Shown here: positions 44,600-52,967 of the stretch, one piece after another
How positions within the stretch are numbered: position 1 is the first letter of the stretch
Layout: every line of letters starts with the position of its first letter
Assembly: GCF_003096015.2 (NCBI RefSeq)
Contig: NZ_CP029185.2
Location: 526,501 to 590,500 of the forward strand
Length of the DNA stretch: 64,000 nt
Reading direction: 5' to 3'
Source: Limnobaculum parvum
GTDB taxonomy: Bacteria; Pseudomonadota; Gammaproteobacteria; Enterobacterales; Enterobacteriaceae
Made by a program: the position numbers and the translations under genes
The notes under the pieces: generated by a model
Database searches by the model: none
Seen by the model: the letters and a program-made list of their open reading frames with translations, nothing else
What the model was told of the DNA's origin: nothing

Positions 44600-46126
44600 T
44601 TAACGGGCCTCCCACTGAGATTGATGATCATAGTGAGTTGGCCATTCCCGGCAAAGTTGTTCTAGCTTTGTTGTATCAGGGGAGCGGTGTGCGTAAGCCT
44701 GTGCCAGCCAAAGCTGAGTGAGGTTGATAAAGAAACCCACGCTGTTAAGCTCAGCTCGTTTTACTAAACGGATACAGTCCTGCTCGGTATCCGACGACCG
44801 AAACATCACCCGATCTCGGTGGGCAAGGACCGATAGTGAGCCGCGAAATAGTAGGCTGAGGGCAGAACGTAAATCGCCCGAGTGAATCATCGATAGAGCG
44901 ACTTCGGCAATATTATCCGGCAGCGATTCAGGTTGTATATCCAACCCGGCGATTTGTGCCGGAGGGGCCAGTTTTTGACCTTTCTGCCCTCGAATATCGG
45001 GTAATCGAATAATAATAAAGTAGGCAATAGCCATTACCACCAGAGCCAGTATGCCCCAAAGCATCCACTGGCCAGCGCCTGTCAGTGCGAGTAAGGTATT
45101 GTTAGGGTTAGTTGAAATTGGGTTAGGTGAGTATTGAACTTTCTCATCAGGCTTCCCTTGAGTTTCTTTCATAAGCTTCAACTGCTTTCTGATCTGTTTG
45201 CTGCCATATTCAGGCTGCTGCAGTATTTGCTGTAATTTTTCAGGTGCATTGGCAAGCGCCTCTTGCCTGATGACGGAATTATTTTGGCTGGCATAGCTAT
45301 GGGAAGCGTAGCCAGATATACCCATGGTTAGCACAAGAAACAGAACACTAAATAGGGTTGATGAAGTAATGCGGCTTTTCTTTTCTATTTTGCGGAATTC
45401 CAACTCAATATCCCAGGCTTCGATATCACTGCGTCTCTTTAAATAAAGGGAGAAGCCTGCTGCCACATAGATGGGTTCCCACAGTAAGATACCGAAGATA
45501 TAGAATCCCAACGCCGTGAGTGAGTGGTAACTAAAATTGTTTCGCCACAGATCGCTCAGTAACTCATCAGTATAACTATTGCTATCAATAGATATCATAG
45601 CGATGAAGGCAAGAGCACAGAAAGGAAAAACTTTTTCGACGACAAAGCCAAACAGCGTTAAGACGGCAGCATTGATGCCAATGTAGTTTGAAATCGCTTT
45701 ACGTCTTATTCTAGCGCTGGGGCCTTTAATACCTTCGAGAACATCAACGGGTAATGTCAGTGAACGATAGGGTGAGAAACGCGCCCAAGTCAATGCCCGG
45801 ATTAGTCGGGTTTTAAATAATAATGTTGGAATTGCCTTCATGCTTTGACGTAACGTTGGTGCGGAGCCAAATACCGCCCTGCTGATAACAAACAGTGCCA
45901 TACGATCAAGCATCGGTTTTATCCACCAAATCAGCAGATAGGTACCGGTATAACTAAGGTCTGCCCAATAGGCCAGCCCAAACAATACGCCTATCACGGG
46001 TAAAGAAAAGCATAACCACGCAATATAAAGAGGCTTGAACCAGTGCATTGCCATTCGCGTGCCTAAATCAATGGCCTCGTTGGCTGGTCTGGTGCGTAGC
46101 ACAATGGCTAAACGATCAAGCTGCAT
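44600..46126 (-). CDS. DUF4129-domain multi-pass membrane protein
   Basis: A 508-residue protein with several N-terminal helices (about 45-90, 165-190, 210-230), a further helix near 270-290 and one near 355-375. The C-terminal cytoplasmic part contains GDLRSALSLLFRGSLSVLAHRDR, the DUF4129 signature type. The ATG at 46126 overlaps the SpoIIM-like gene by 11 bases; an earlier in-frame start is less likely. Function unknown; a member of the MoxR cluster, where DUF4129 proteins may form a membrane platform (inference). Confidence 0.78.
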   Translation of the reverse strand: MQLDRLAIVLRTRPANEAIDLGTRMAMHWFKPLYIAWLCFSLPVIGVLFGLAYWADLSYTGTYLLIWWIKPMLDRMALFVISRAVFGSAPTLRQSMKAIPTLLFKTRLIRALTWARFSPYRSLTLPVDVLEGIKGPSARIRRKAISNYIGINAAVLTLFGFVVEKVFPFCALAFIAMISIDSNSYTDELLSDLWRNNFSYHSLTALGFYIFGILLWEPIYVAAGFSLYLKRRSDIEAWDIELEFRKIEKKSRITSSTLFSVLFLVLTMGISGYASHSYASQNNSVIRQEALANAPEKLQQILQQPEYGSKQIRKQLKLMKETQGKPDEKVQYSPNPISTNPNNTLLALTGAGQWMLWGILALVVMAIAYFIIIRLPDIRGQKGQKLAPPAQIAGLDIQPESLPDNIAEVALSMIHSGDLRSALSLLFRGSLSVLAHRDRVMFRSSDTEQDCIRLVKRAELNSVGFFINLTQLWLAQAYAHRSPDTTKLEQLCREWPTHYDHQSQWEAR

Positions 46127-47114
46127 GGCGGCGTCCTGTAAAAATAAAATAGCCAAGAAGCAGAAGTAGCGTAAAAATGCCTACAGCAATTTTTATCGGT
46201 AAAGGGAAGTTATGAGGTGACCAGAATGCTTCAATCATGGCGGCAATCAGTAGCATAATACCACTGCCGCAAATCAGCCCCAGTACTGAACTCGCCGTCG
46301 TTTTTAATGAATCAGGACGACTTAGTCGGCCTGGCATAATTAAACTCCAACCCAGCTTTAATCCGGCGGCACCAGAAATAATTATCCCGCCGATTTCAAA
46401 TGCCGTATGACCAAGAACAAATGAATAAAAGTTGCGTCCAGCGCCAATATTGATCAGTCGGGCTTCGATAGCCCCCAAGTGGATGCCATTGAATATCAGC
46501 GTATAAACCGTGCCTAGACCTGCCAGCAGGCCACCGGCAAAAGCCCTGAAAGCAATGCTGATATTGTTGTAAATGTAGAAACCAAACATCTTCCAGTTAG
46601 AACCGGAATCACGCAAGATGCTGGCACCATAGTTAAAGGCATCATCGCCGTTGTACATTTCATCCATTTGATGAATATCATCAGGCGCAATAACCACGTA
46701 GATAAAATCAGGCCAGAGACGGATCACGACCATCATGATCATCCACGGTCCAATAATCAGAAGTGTAGAGAGCAACACCCAGCGAAGATTAGCGCGTAGG
46801 TCGGCGGCAAATCCCCCCGCAATATAGTTCAGCATTCGGCCACTTATACCGCTATTGGCTCGATATAAGATGTCATGCCCTGACTGAACCAAATTGTGTA
46901 ACCGCTCAACCAGCAACAGGCTATAACCGCGATCGCGGGCGATAGCCAAATGTTGGCAAAGGTTTCGGTAACGTTGTGGCATCTCATGGTTGGCAAAAGG
47001 CTGCTGTGATACGGTTTCATCCTGATTTTTTATAATTCTTAGATGGTGACCTAACCAGTTTTCAAAGGCTTCCCACTCTGCTTGATGTAATGCCTCGAAG
47101 CGTTCCTGCTTCAT
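46116..47114 (-). CDS. Stage II sporulation protein M-like membrane protein
   Basis: A 332-residue protein with a cytoplasmic N-terminal helix bundle (KQERFEALHQAEWEAFENWL) and multiple membrane helices from about residue 105. The SpoIIM family hallmark is seen in GGLLAGLGTVYTLIFNGIHLGAI and GHTAFEIGGIIISGAAGLKLG. SpoIIM relatives in non-sporulating bacteria occur with RDD, DUF4129, MoxR and DUF58 proteins. No sporulation role is implied. The start overlaps the RDD gene stop by 4 bases. Confidence 0.86.
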   Translation of the reverse strand: MKQERFEALHQAEWEAFENWLGHHLRIIKNQDETVSQQPFANHEMPQRYRNLCQHLAIARDRGYSLLLVERLHNLVQSGHDILYRANSGISGRMLNYIAGGFAADLRANLRWVLLSTLLIIGPWMIMMVVIRLWPDFIYVVIAPDDIHQMDEMYNGDDAFNYGASILRDSGSNWKMFGFYIYNNISIAFRAFAGGLLAGLGTVYTLIFNGIHLGAIEARLINIGAGRNFYSFVLGHTAFEIGGIIISGAAGLKLGWSLIMPGRLSRPDSLKTTASSVLGLICGSGIMLLIAAMIEAFWSPHNFPLPIKIAVGIFTLLLLLGYFIFTGRRHAA

Positions 47115-47806
47115 GATTTACGTCCTATCAAAAAGTTAGCAATGCTGATAAGGCGTGCCGCACCCTGAGGTTCTTGTGGGTGCATTGTTTGTGATAATTG
47201 TGGCAACAATGCTGCTAGCTCTTCTTGCCTTGGTTTAGTCAAGCCAACTGAGCGTTCAGCAAAAGAGACAATAGTTTTTTGCGTATCGCGCGACAGCGGA
47301 AAATCAGGAGGAACGGGTATGGCTTCAGGCACACTAAAACGTCTGGCGGCAGGCTCGGTATAAACCACGATGGTACCCGCTGCGATATCCCCTAAACGAC
47401 GAAATTCTTTGTTGGTCAGCATGGAGATCAGACCAAATAGATAGAAAAGCGGGAAAAAATCTGCAAAACGTAGAAAATTACGAATGATAGAAGCACTTAA
47501 ACTAATTGGCGTTCCATTGTCATTAAGTACTTTTAAACCAACAAGGTGCTTACCGGGTGTTTTTCCCTGAAATACCACTTCGAAAAAGACCGGGTAAAAC
47601 CACTCGATAAGAAAAATTGAAATCAGAAATAGCCCAATACCTAAATCACCAATAAATATGGATGGTATTGCGATAAGCAACATTAATAGCCAGCGTAAGA
47701 TGGTATCAATAAAAAAAGCGAAGCCACGGGGCAAAAATCCGGCAGGGTGCAATCGGATTTCAATCAGCTCCGGCGTAGTGATGTCACGAACTGTATCAAG
47801 CATCAT
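47111..47806 (-). CDS. RDD-family membrane protein
   Basis: A 231-residue protein with the RDD domain: a helix pair from about 30-80 (AFFIDTILRWLL, containing the Arg/Asp-type residues), then GKTPGKHLVGLKVLNDNGTPIS and RRLGDIAAGTIVV near residues 145-157. A soluble C-terminal tail of about 65 residues follows. Start is ATG 47806 or the adjacent ATG 47803. Only 4-7 bases separate them from a stem-loop, and no Shine-Dalgarno is visible. First gene of the six-gene overlapping set RDD-SpoIIM-DUF4129-DUF4350-MoxR-DUF58. Confidence 0.85.
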   Translation of the reverse strand: MMLDTVRDITTPELIEIRLHPAGFLPRGFAFFIDTILRWLLMLLIAIPSIFIGDLGIGLFLISIFLIEWFYPVFFEVVFQGKTPGKHLVGLKVLNDNGTPISLSASIIRNFLRFADFFPLFYLFGLISMLTNKEFRRLGDIAAGTIVVYTEPAARRFSVPEAIPVPPDFPLSRDTQKTIVSFAERSVGLTKPRQEELAALLPQLSQTMHPQEPQGAARLISIANFLIGRKS

Positions 47807-47810
47807 CTAT

Positions 47811-47836
47811 TAAAGCCGGGCAGAGGCCCGGCTTTA
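47811..47836. terminator. Hairpin between the 269-residue membrane protein gene and the RDD gene
   Basis: TAAAGCCGGGC and GCCCGGCTTTA form a perfect 11-bp stem around AGAG. It lies 10 bases past one gene's stop and 4 bases before the next gene's ATG on the reverse strand. It is probably a partial terminator or attenuator controlling entry into the MoxR cluster, and its arm occupies the place where the ribosome would bind. Confidence 0.65.
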
Positions 47837-47846
47837 TCTCTGAAAA

Positions 47847-48656
47847 TTACTTGGAAATAAACAGACTACGGTAAGTCGTGTAGTAAGTTGCAAGGAACAT
47901 AGGTAGGGTGATTAACAGACCTAAACCAAAAGGCAAGGCTGAAACGAACAGGATAATACCCATTACCAAGAAGAACAGCAGGCCAGGAATAATGTTCTTT
48001 TTTACTGCTGACAGGCTCATAGAGACAGCCTGACCTAAAGGCAAGTTGTGAACAACGATTAATGCAGGAGCAAACCAAGTTAATGCGTAACCCACCAGAT
48101 AGATAACCATCATTAACAGGAAGGCCAAGAATACCATACCGCCGCTTGCACCAGCCATTGCCATTGATGGATCGCCACCAGCTTGTGAACCCATTGACAT
48201 TGCTAGCATAGCGCTACCGCCAACAACGAACATCACAATAATAGCCAGAATCATAATACCGAACATGATGGCACCAACGCCCAGCAATGAACCTAGATTC
48301 TTTTGGAAACCAGAGAACAATAAGCCAAGGTCAACTTCACCTGTAATACGCTGCTTTTCACAGATAGCAATAATGCCACCAACGAAAATTGGCATGATAA
48401 CAGCAGTTAAAATGTTCAGGAATGGGATGAGACTAATAATCATCAGGATTACAAACAGTACGATACCCAGAACCACCCACATACCTAATTTAGGTTTCAT
48501 GAAGTTCCAAGCTTGAGTAATCCAATTTACCCCTTCACCGGCAGGAACAGCCTGACCTCCAGGGATAAAGGATTCACTAGTTTTACCCAATACTACCGCT
48601 ACGTCGTCTACGCTAGATTCTGGTGGTGTATAAGGGTTATGGTCTTGTTGAGTCAT
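47847..48656 (-). CDS. Polytopic membrane protein resembling the BPSS1780 family
   Basis: A 269-residue protein with a proline-rich cytoplasmic N-terminus (HNPYTPPESSVDDV) and a Trp-containing amphipathic entry segment (NWITQAWNFMKPKLGMWV). About six membrane helices follow, with a Met/Gly/Ala-rich loop near residues 160-180 and KKNIIPGLLFFLVMGI near the end. The pattern resembles bacterial BPSS1780-type membrane proteins (from memory). It lies upstream of the MoxR set on the same strand, separated by a hairpin, so it may share a promoter with it. It is divergent from rpsO. Confidence 0.65.
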   Translation of the reverse strand: MTQQDHNPYTPPESSVDDVAVVLGKTSESFIPGGQAVPAGEGVNWITQAWNFMKPKLGMWVVLGIVLFVILMIISLIPFLNILTAVIMPIFVGGIIAICEKQRITGEVDLGLLFSGFQKNLGSLLGVGAIMFGIMILAIIVMFVVGGSAMLAMSMGSQAGGDPSMAMAGASGGMVFLAFLLMMVIYLVGYALTWFAPALIVVHNLPLGQAVSMSLSAVKKNIIPGLLFFLVMGIILFVSALPFGLGLLITLPMFLATYYTTYRSLFISK

Positions 48657-49082
48657 AGTATGTTTCTCTTTCCTTAGGGAGTTTATGGTCTATAAAGTAT
48701 TGACCAAATCCATATATTCAAAAAATTATTTTAGCCAAGGCCCCTCAATGCCCAGAAAATCAAATACAGCGAGGGTTTGAGGAGTGGCAATCATACTCGC
48801 CCAACGTTTTTATGAAAAGAAGATTTGTGTTTTTTGGCATAATTTCCCACTCTTTTACATAAAATTTATTAGTCAGTTAATAGTTAAGTGGTGATGCGAA
48901 TTGTTAGTAATTGTTATAGTTGACGGTTATTGGTGTGCGCTGAAGAATTTTTTATCTAAGACCCGTTCACTAGCTTGCTATATGCTAGTGTGGAGAGTAG
49001 TATATGTCGGCTTATGCATTGGGTGGCTGAATTAGAGATCGGCGCCTGTTTTATCTATATATCTAAGAGTTGGAGTTCTATA
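48657..49082. other. Divergent control region of the membrane-protein cluster and rpsO
   Basis: This 426-base region has no supported gene. TTGACG near 48922 and GGCATAAT near 48837 are possible promoter parts. CACTAGC at 48968-48974 and GCTAGTG at 48984-48990 form a 7-bp stem in the rpsO leader. GGAG at 49072-49075 is the rpsO Shine-Dalgarno. E. coli S15 represses its own leader; whether this hairpin belongs to such a fold cannot be told by eye. Confidence 0.4.
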
Positions 49083-49352
49083 ATGTCTCTAAGTGTTGAA
49101 GCGAAAGCTAAAATTGTTGCTGATTATGGTCGTGGCGCAAACGACAGTGGTTCACCAGAAGTTCAGGTAGCCCTGCTGACTGCACAAATTAACCACCTGC
49201 AAGGCCATTTCTCCGAGCACAAAAAAGATCACCACAGCCGTCGTGGTCTGCTGCGTATGGTTTCTCAGCGTCGTAAGTTGCTGGATTATCTGAAGCGTAA
49301 AGACAGCTCACGTTATACTCAACTGATTGCAAGTTTGGGTCTGCGTCGCTAA
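49083..49352 (+). CDS. rpsO: 30S ribosomal protein S15
   Basis: S15 binds the central domain of 16S rRNA early in 30S assembly. The 89-residue product starts MSLSVEAKAKIVADYGR and contains the conserved GSPEVQVALLTAQINHLQ and DHHSRRGLLRMVSQRRKLLDYL, as in E. coli. The Shine-Dalgarno GGAG sits 7 bases before the ATG. It is followed by a strong terminator and then pnp, the classical rpsO-pnp arrangement. It is separated here from truB by about 8 kb. Confidence 0.97.
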   Translation: MSLSVEAKAKIVADYGRGANDSGSPEVQVALLTAQINHLQGHFSEHKKDHHSRRGLLRMVSQRRKLLDYLKRKDSSRYTQLIASLGLRR

Positions 49353-49367
49353 GTCGATGAGTTTCAG

Positions 49368-49398
49368 GAGAAAGGGGCCAAATGTGGCCCCTTTCTTC
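49368..49398 (+). terminator. Intrinsic terminator after rpsO
   Basis: GAAAGGGGCCA (49370-49380) pairs perfectly with TGGCCCCTTTC (49385-49395) around AATG, followed by TTCT. It corresponds to the attenuating rpsO terminator in front of pnp. Confidence 0.88.
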
Positions 49399-49465
49399 TA
49401 GGATTAGACAATAAATAGCAGTATTATAGAACACTAGTTTTTGGGCCTTCTGGTGCAGAGGTTCG

Positions 49466-49547
49466 CGCGGCTAATGAAAGTATTGATGGGGTAGCGGTTG
49501 TTTTTCATGACTAATGCTTTGTTAAGTCAGGACTTTCATTAGTCGCG
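49466..49547 (+). promoter_or_regulatory. pnp leader stem (RNase III/PNPase autoregulation site)
   Basis: CGCGGCTAATGAAAGT at 49466-49481 pairs with ACTTTCATTAGTCGCG at 49532-49547 over 16 bp, including one G-U pair. It lies about 80 bases before the pnp start. In E. coli RNase III cuts a stem at this place and PNPase then destabilises its own mRNA. Position and shape match, so the same control is inferred. Confidence 0.8.
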
Positions 49548-49628
49548 AGGATGCAGTTAGAAGAAAGTAAAAGTTAGTCCTTTGAAGCAAATGCTTGATG
49601 GACTCGTATGAAAATAAAGGAAAATAGC

Positions 49629-51749
49629 TTGCTAAATCCGATTGTTCGTAAATTTAAGTATGGTCAACATACCGTGACGTTAGAAACCGGTATGATGGCT
49701 CGTCAGGCAACGGCCGCTGTAATGGTAAACGTTGATGACACCGCAGTATTCGTTACCGTTGTGGGCGCAAAGAAAGCAAAAGAAGGTCAATCGTTCTTCC
49801 CATTAACCGTTAACTATCAAGAGCGTACCTACGCTGCTGGTCGTATCCCTGGTGGTTTTTTCCGTCGTGAAGGCCGTCCTAGCGAAGGCGAAACACTGAT
49901 TGCTCGTCTGATTGACCGTCCGATTCGCCCTCTGTTCCCAGAAGGTTTCCTGAATGAAGTTCAGGTTATTGCGACCGTAGTTTCTGTAAATCCACAGGTT
50001 AGCCCGGATATCGTGGCAATGATTGGTACTTCTGCAGCATTAGTGCTGTCAGGTATTCCATTCAATGGCCCTATTGGTGCTGCACGTGTTGGTTTTATTA
50101 ACGATCAATATGTTTTGAACCCAACCACTGACGAGCTGAAAGAGAGCCGTCTGGATCTGGTGGTTGCAGGTACCCAAAGTGCAGTACTGATGGTTGAGTC
50201 TGAAGCGGCATTACTGAGCGAAGAGCAAATGCTGGGCGCAGTAATGTTTGGTCATGAACAACAACAGGTTGTGATTGACAATATTAATTCGCTGGCGGCA
50301 GAAGCTGGTAAAGCCAAGTGGGTATGGCAAGCACCTGAGACTAATCAGGCGCTGTATGCTCAGGTTGAAGCATTAGCCTCTGCCCGTTTAGGTGATGCGT
50401 ATCGTATTACTGATAAGCAAGAACGTTATGCTCAAATCGACGTGATTAAAGCTGACGTAGTTGCTGCCCTGTTAGCGCAAGATGCTGGCTTAAACCAAAG
50501 CGAAATTGGCGATATGTTGAGCAGCATCGAGAAGAACGTAGTTCGTAGTCGCGTATTGCGCGGTGAGCCGCGTATCGATGGCCGTGAAAAAGATATGATT
50601 CGTGGTCTGGATGTACGCACTGGCGTATTACCACGCACCCATGGTTCAGCACTGTTTACTCGTGGTGAAACTCAGGCTCTGGTTGTGGCAACGCTGGGTA
50701 CAGCCCGTGATGCTCAAAACATTGATGAGTTAACCGGTGAGCGTACCGACAGCTTCCTGTTCCATTATAACTTCCCTCCGTACTCTGTAGGCGAAACCGG
50801 TATGGTTGGTTCACCTAAGCGTCGTGAGATTGGTCACGGTCGCCTAGCGAAGCGCGGCGTATTAGCCGTGATGCCTGACCAGACTGAATTCCCATATACT
50901 GTTCGTGTGGTATCAGAAATTACTGAATCTAACGGTTCATCTTCTATGGCTTCTGTTTGTGGTGCTTCATTAGCACTGATGGATGCAGGTGTGCCAATTA
51001 AAGCTGCCGTTGCGGGTATCGCAATGGGTCTGGTGAAAGATGATGAAAACTTTGTTGTTCTGTCAGATATCCTTGGTGACGAAGATCACCTAGGTGACAT
51101 GGACTTTAAAGTAGCCGGTAGCCGCGAAGGTATCTCTGCACTGCAGATGGATATCAAAATTGAAGGTATTACCCGTGAGATCATGAAAGCGGCTCTGAAT
51201 CAGGCTAAAGGTGCACGTCTGCACATTCTTGGCGTGATGGAACAGGCTATTTCTGCTCCACGTGGTGATATTTCTGAGTTTGCTCCACGTATTCACACCA
51301 TCAAGATTAATCCTGAGAAAATTAAGGATGTCATCGGTAAAGGTGGTGCGGTAATCCGTGCTCTGACTGAAGAAACTGGTACGACTATCGAAATCGAAGA
51401 TGACGGTACAGTGAAGATTGCAGCCGTTGACGGTGATAAAGCTAAACATGCTATTCGCCGCATCGAAGAGATCACTGCTGACGTTGAAGTCAATCGTGTT
51501 TATTCCGGTAAGGTTACTCGTATTGTTGACTTTGGTGCTTTCGTTTCTATCGTTGGCGGTAAAGAAGGTCTGGTGCATATTTCTCAAATCGCAGATAAGC
51601 GTGTAGAGAAAGTATCAGATTACCTGCAAATGGGTCAGGAAGTTCAGGTGAAAGTGATGGAAGTTGATCGTCAAGGCCGTATTCGCTTAAGTATTAAAGA
51701 AGCGACCGCGCCGAGTCAAGAAGCTCCTGCCGCATCTGAAGAGCAATAA
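49629..51749 (+). CDS. pnp: Polynucleotide phosphorylase
   Basis: PNPase degrades RNA 3' to 5' by phosphorolysis and is a degradosome subunit. The product (706 residues from TTG 49629) has two RNase PH-like domains, a KH domain with VIGKGGAVIR, and an S1 domain with YSGKVTRIVDFGAFVSI. The family begins MLNPIVRKF, here encoded TTG CTA AAT..., with AAGGA at 49617-49621, 7 bases upstream. The in-frame ATG 49608 has no Shine-Dalgarno and would add seven residues (MKIKENS). It is expressed from rpsO read-through and its own promoter, and controlled through the leader stem. Confidence 0.96.
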   Translation: MLNPIVRKFKYGQHTVTLETGMMARQATAAVMVNVDDTAVFVTVVGAKKAKEGQSFFPLTVNYQERTYAAGRIPGGFFRREGRPSEGETLIARLIDRPIRPLFPEGFLNEVQVIATVVSVNPQVSPDIVAMIGTSAALVLSGIPFNGPIGAARVGFINDQYVLNPTTDELKESRLDLVVAGTQSAVLMVESEAALLSEEQMLGAVMFGHEQQQVVIDNINSLAAEAGKAKWVWQAPETNQALYAQVEALASARLGDAYRITDKQERYAQIDVIKADVVAALLAQDAGLNQSEIGDMLSSIEKNVVRSRVLRGEPRIDGREKDMIRGLDVRTGVLPRTHGSALFTRGETQALVVATLGTARDAQNIDELTGERTDSFLFHYNFPPYSVGETGMVGSPKRREIGHGRLAKRGVLAVMPDQTEFPYTVRVVSEITESNGSSSMASVCGASLALMDAGVPIKAAVAGIAMGLVKDDENFVVLSDILGDEDHLGDMDFKVAGSREGISALQMDIKIEGITREIMKAALNQAKGARLHILGVMEQAISAPRGDISEFAPRIHTIKINPEKIKDVIGKGGAVIRALTEETGTTIEIEDDGTVKIAAVDGDKAKHAIRRIEEITADVEVNRVYSGKVTRIVDFGAFVSIVGGKEGLVHISQIADKRVEKVSDYLQMGQEVQVKVMEVDRQGRIRLSIKEATAPSQEAPAASEEQ

Positions 51750-51798
51750 CGGTAATATTTATTATTACTGTAATTAATTACACGGTGTCTTGTTGTTG

Positions 51799-51804
51799 TA
51801 TAAT
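51799..51804 (+). promoter_or_regulatory. Candidate -10 box of an nlpI promoter
   Basis: TATAAT lies about 95 bases before nlpI in the pnp-nlpI gap. The best -35 (TTACAC, 51778-51783) is only 15 bases away, so the assignment is tentative. Confidence 0.35.
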
Positions 51805-51900
51805 GACAAGTCACCATGTGTATGACTGGGACAGGGAGTTCTTGTGTAAAAGCAAGTGGATGGTAGGATACCTATCCCATGTTTGTCTCCGGGAGTTGAA

Positions 51901-52788
51901 ATGAAGCCTATTTTGCGCTGGTGCTACATTGTGGCAGCAGTCATTCTGTTGACAGGCTGTAGTAGCCTTGAAGGGCGTAAATATGGCGTTTTGGCAATTC
52001 CATTGCAGCCAACGCTGCAACAGGAAGTGATGTTGGCACGCATGGAACAGATCCTTGCGAGCCAAGTCTTATCAGGTGATGAAAGAGCGCAGCTATTGTA
52101 TGAGCGTGGCGTATTGTTCGACAGTCTTGGACTGCGGGCATTAGCACGTAATGACTTTTCGCAAGCGTTAATGATTCGTCCTGATATTCCAGAGGCATTC
52201 AATTACTTAGGAATATATCTGACGCAGGGCGGCAACTTTGATGCTGCTTATGATGCGTTTGATTCTGTATTAGAGCTTGATCCAACTTATAACTACGCGC
52301 GTTTAAACCGAGGGATTGCCTTGTATTATGGCGGTCGCTACATTTTAGCGCAGGATGATCTGCTGGCGTTTTATCATGACGACCCTAACGATCCTTTCCG
52401 GTCTCTGTGGCTATATTTAGCTGAAAAAGAGATTGATTCAGGCAAAGCAAAAAAGGCTCTTGAAGAGCATTATGCTAAGGCTGAACGAGGTGAGTGGGGC
52501 TGGAATATTGTGGAGTTCTACCTGGGTAACATCAGCGAAAAAACGCTGGTTAGCCGCTTACAGGCAGAAGCAACGGATAACACTTCGCTCGCTGAGCATC
52601 TCAGTGAAACTGACTTCTATTTAGGTAAACACTACCTGAGTCTGGGGGACAAGAACACCGCCGTGGCGTTGTTCAAACTGACGGTTGCCAATAATGTACA
52701 TAACTTTGTTGAGCACCGCTATGCACTGTTGGAATTAGCCTTGTTCGGGCTAGAGCAAGACGACCTATCAGAATCGGATAAAAAATAG
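51901..52788 (+). CDS. nlpI: Outer-membrane lipoprotein NlpI with TPR repeats
   Basis: NlpI is a lipoprotein adaptor that recruits peptidoglycan hydrolases and the Prc protease. The 295-residue precursor has a lipobox LTGC with the lipidated cysteine at residue 20. TPR motifs follow (PEAFNYLGIYLTQGGNFDAAYDAFDSVLELDP). The ATG at 51901 is preceded by GGGAG. Length and location between pnp and deaD match E. coli. Confidence 0.95.
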   Translation: MKPILRWCYIVAAVILLTGCSSLEGRKYGVLAIPLQPTLQQEVMLARMEQILASQVLSGDERAQLLYERGVLFDSLGLRALARNDFSQALMIRPDIPEAFNYLGIYLTQGGNFDAAYDAFDSVLELDPTYNYARLNRGIALYYGGRYILAQDDLLAFYHDDPNDPFRSLWLYLAEKEIDSGKAKKALEEHYAKAERGEWGWNIVEFYLGNISEKTLVSRLQAEATDNTSLAEHLSETDFYLGKHYLSLGDKNTAVALFKLTVANNVHNFVEHRYALLELALFGLEQDDLSESDKK

Positions 52789-52889
52789 ACTGACGATTAA
52801 GTAAAATTGGCCTTGCGTGTCTTGATGGCAAACGAGGGCGGTTTTTCTGTTCGTTTTTTAATCTAATTTGAGCTGGTTCACACTTTTAA

Positions 52890-52967
52890 ATGAAAATGAC
52901 TGAGTATTTTCTCAATAAGGTATGTAGACTGGCCGCCATTTTTAGTGAGGCACGTGTACATGTCTGA
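52890..52967 (+). CDS. yrbN: Small protein YrbN, overlapping deaD
   Basis: A 25-residue frame, MKMTEYFLNKVCRLAAIFSE followed by ARVHV, sits between nlpI and deaD and overlaps the deaD start by 8 bases. E. coli carries the small gene yrbN of about the same size in the same place with the same overlap; the KMT..F....CRLAA pattern fits my memory of it. The overlap suggests translational coupling that could tune DeaD synthesis, for example in the cold. The molecular function of YrbN is unknown. Confidence 0.7.
   Translation: MKMTEYFLNKVCRLAAIFSEARVHV

Noticed and set aside
46116..47114. Reading the SpoIIM-like gene as evidence for sporulation
   Set aside because: The organism is clearly gammaproteobacterial; SpoIIM relatives occur widely with MoxR/RDD/DUF4129 genes in non-sporulating bacteria.
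51090..51587. Reverse-strand frame of 165 codons inside pnp
   Set aside because: It lies wholly antisense to the highly conserved KH/S1 region of PNPase, with no start signal.
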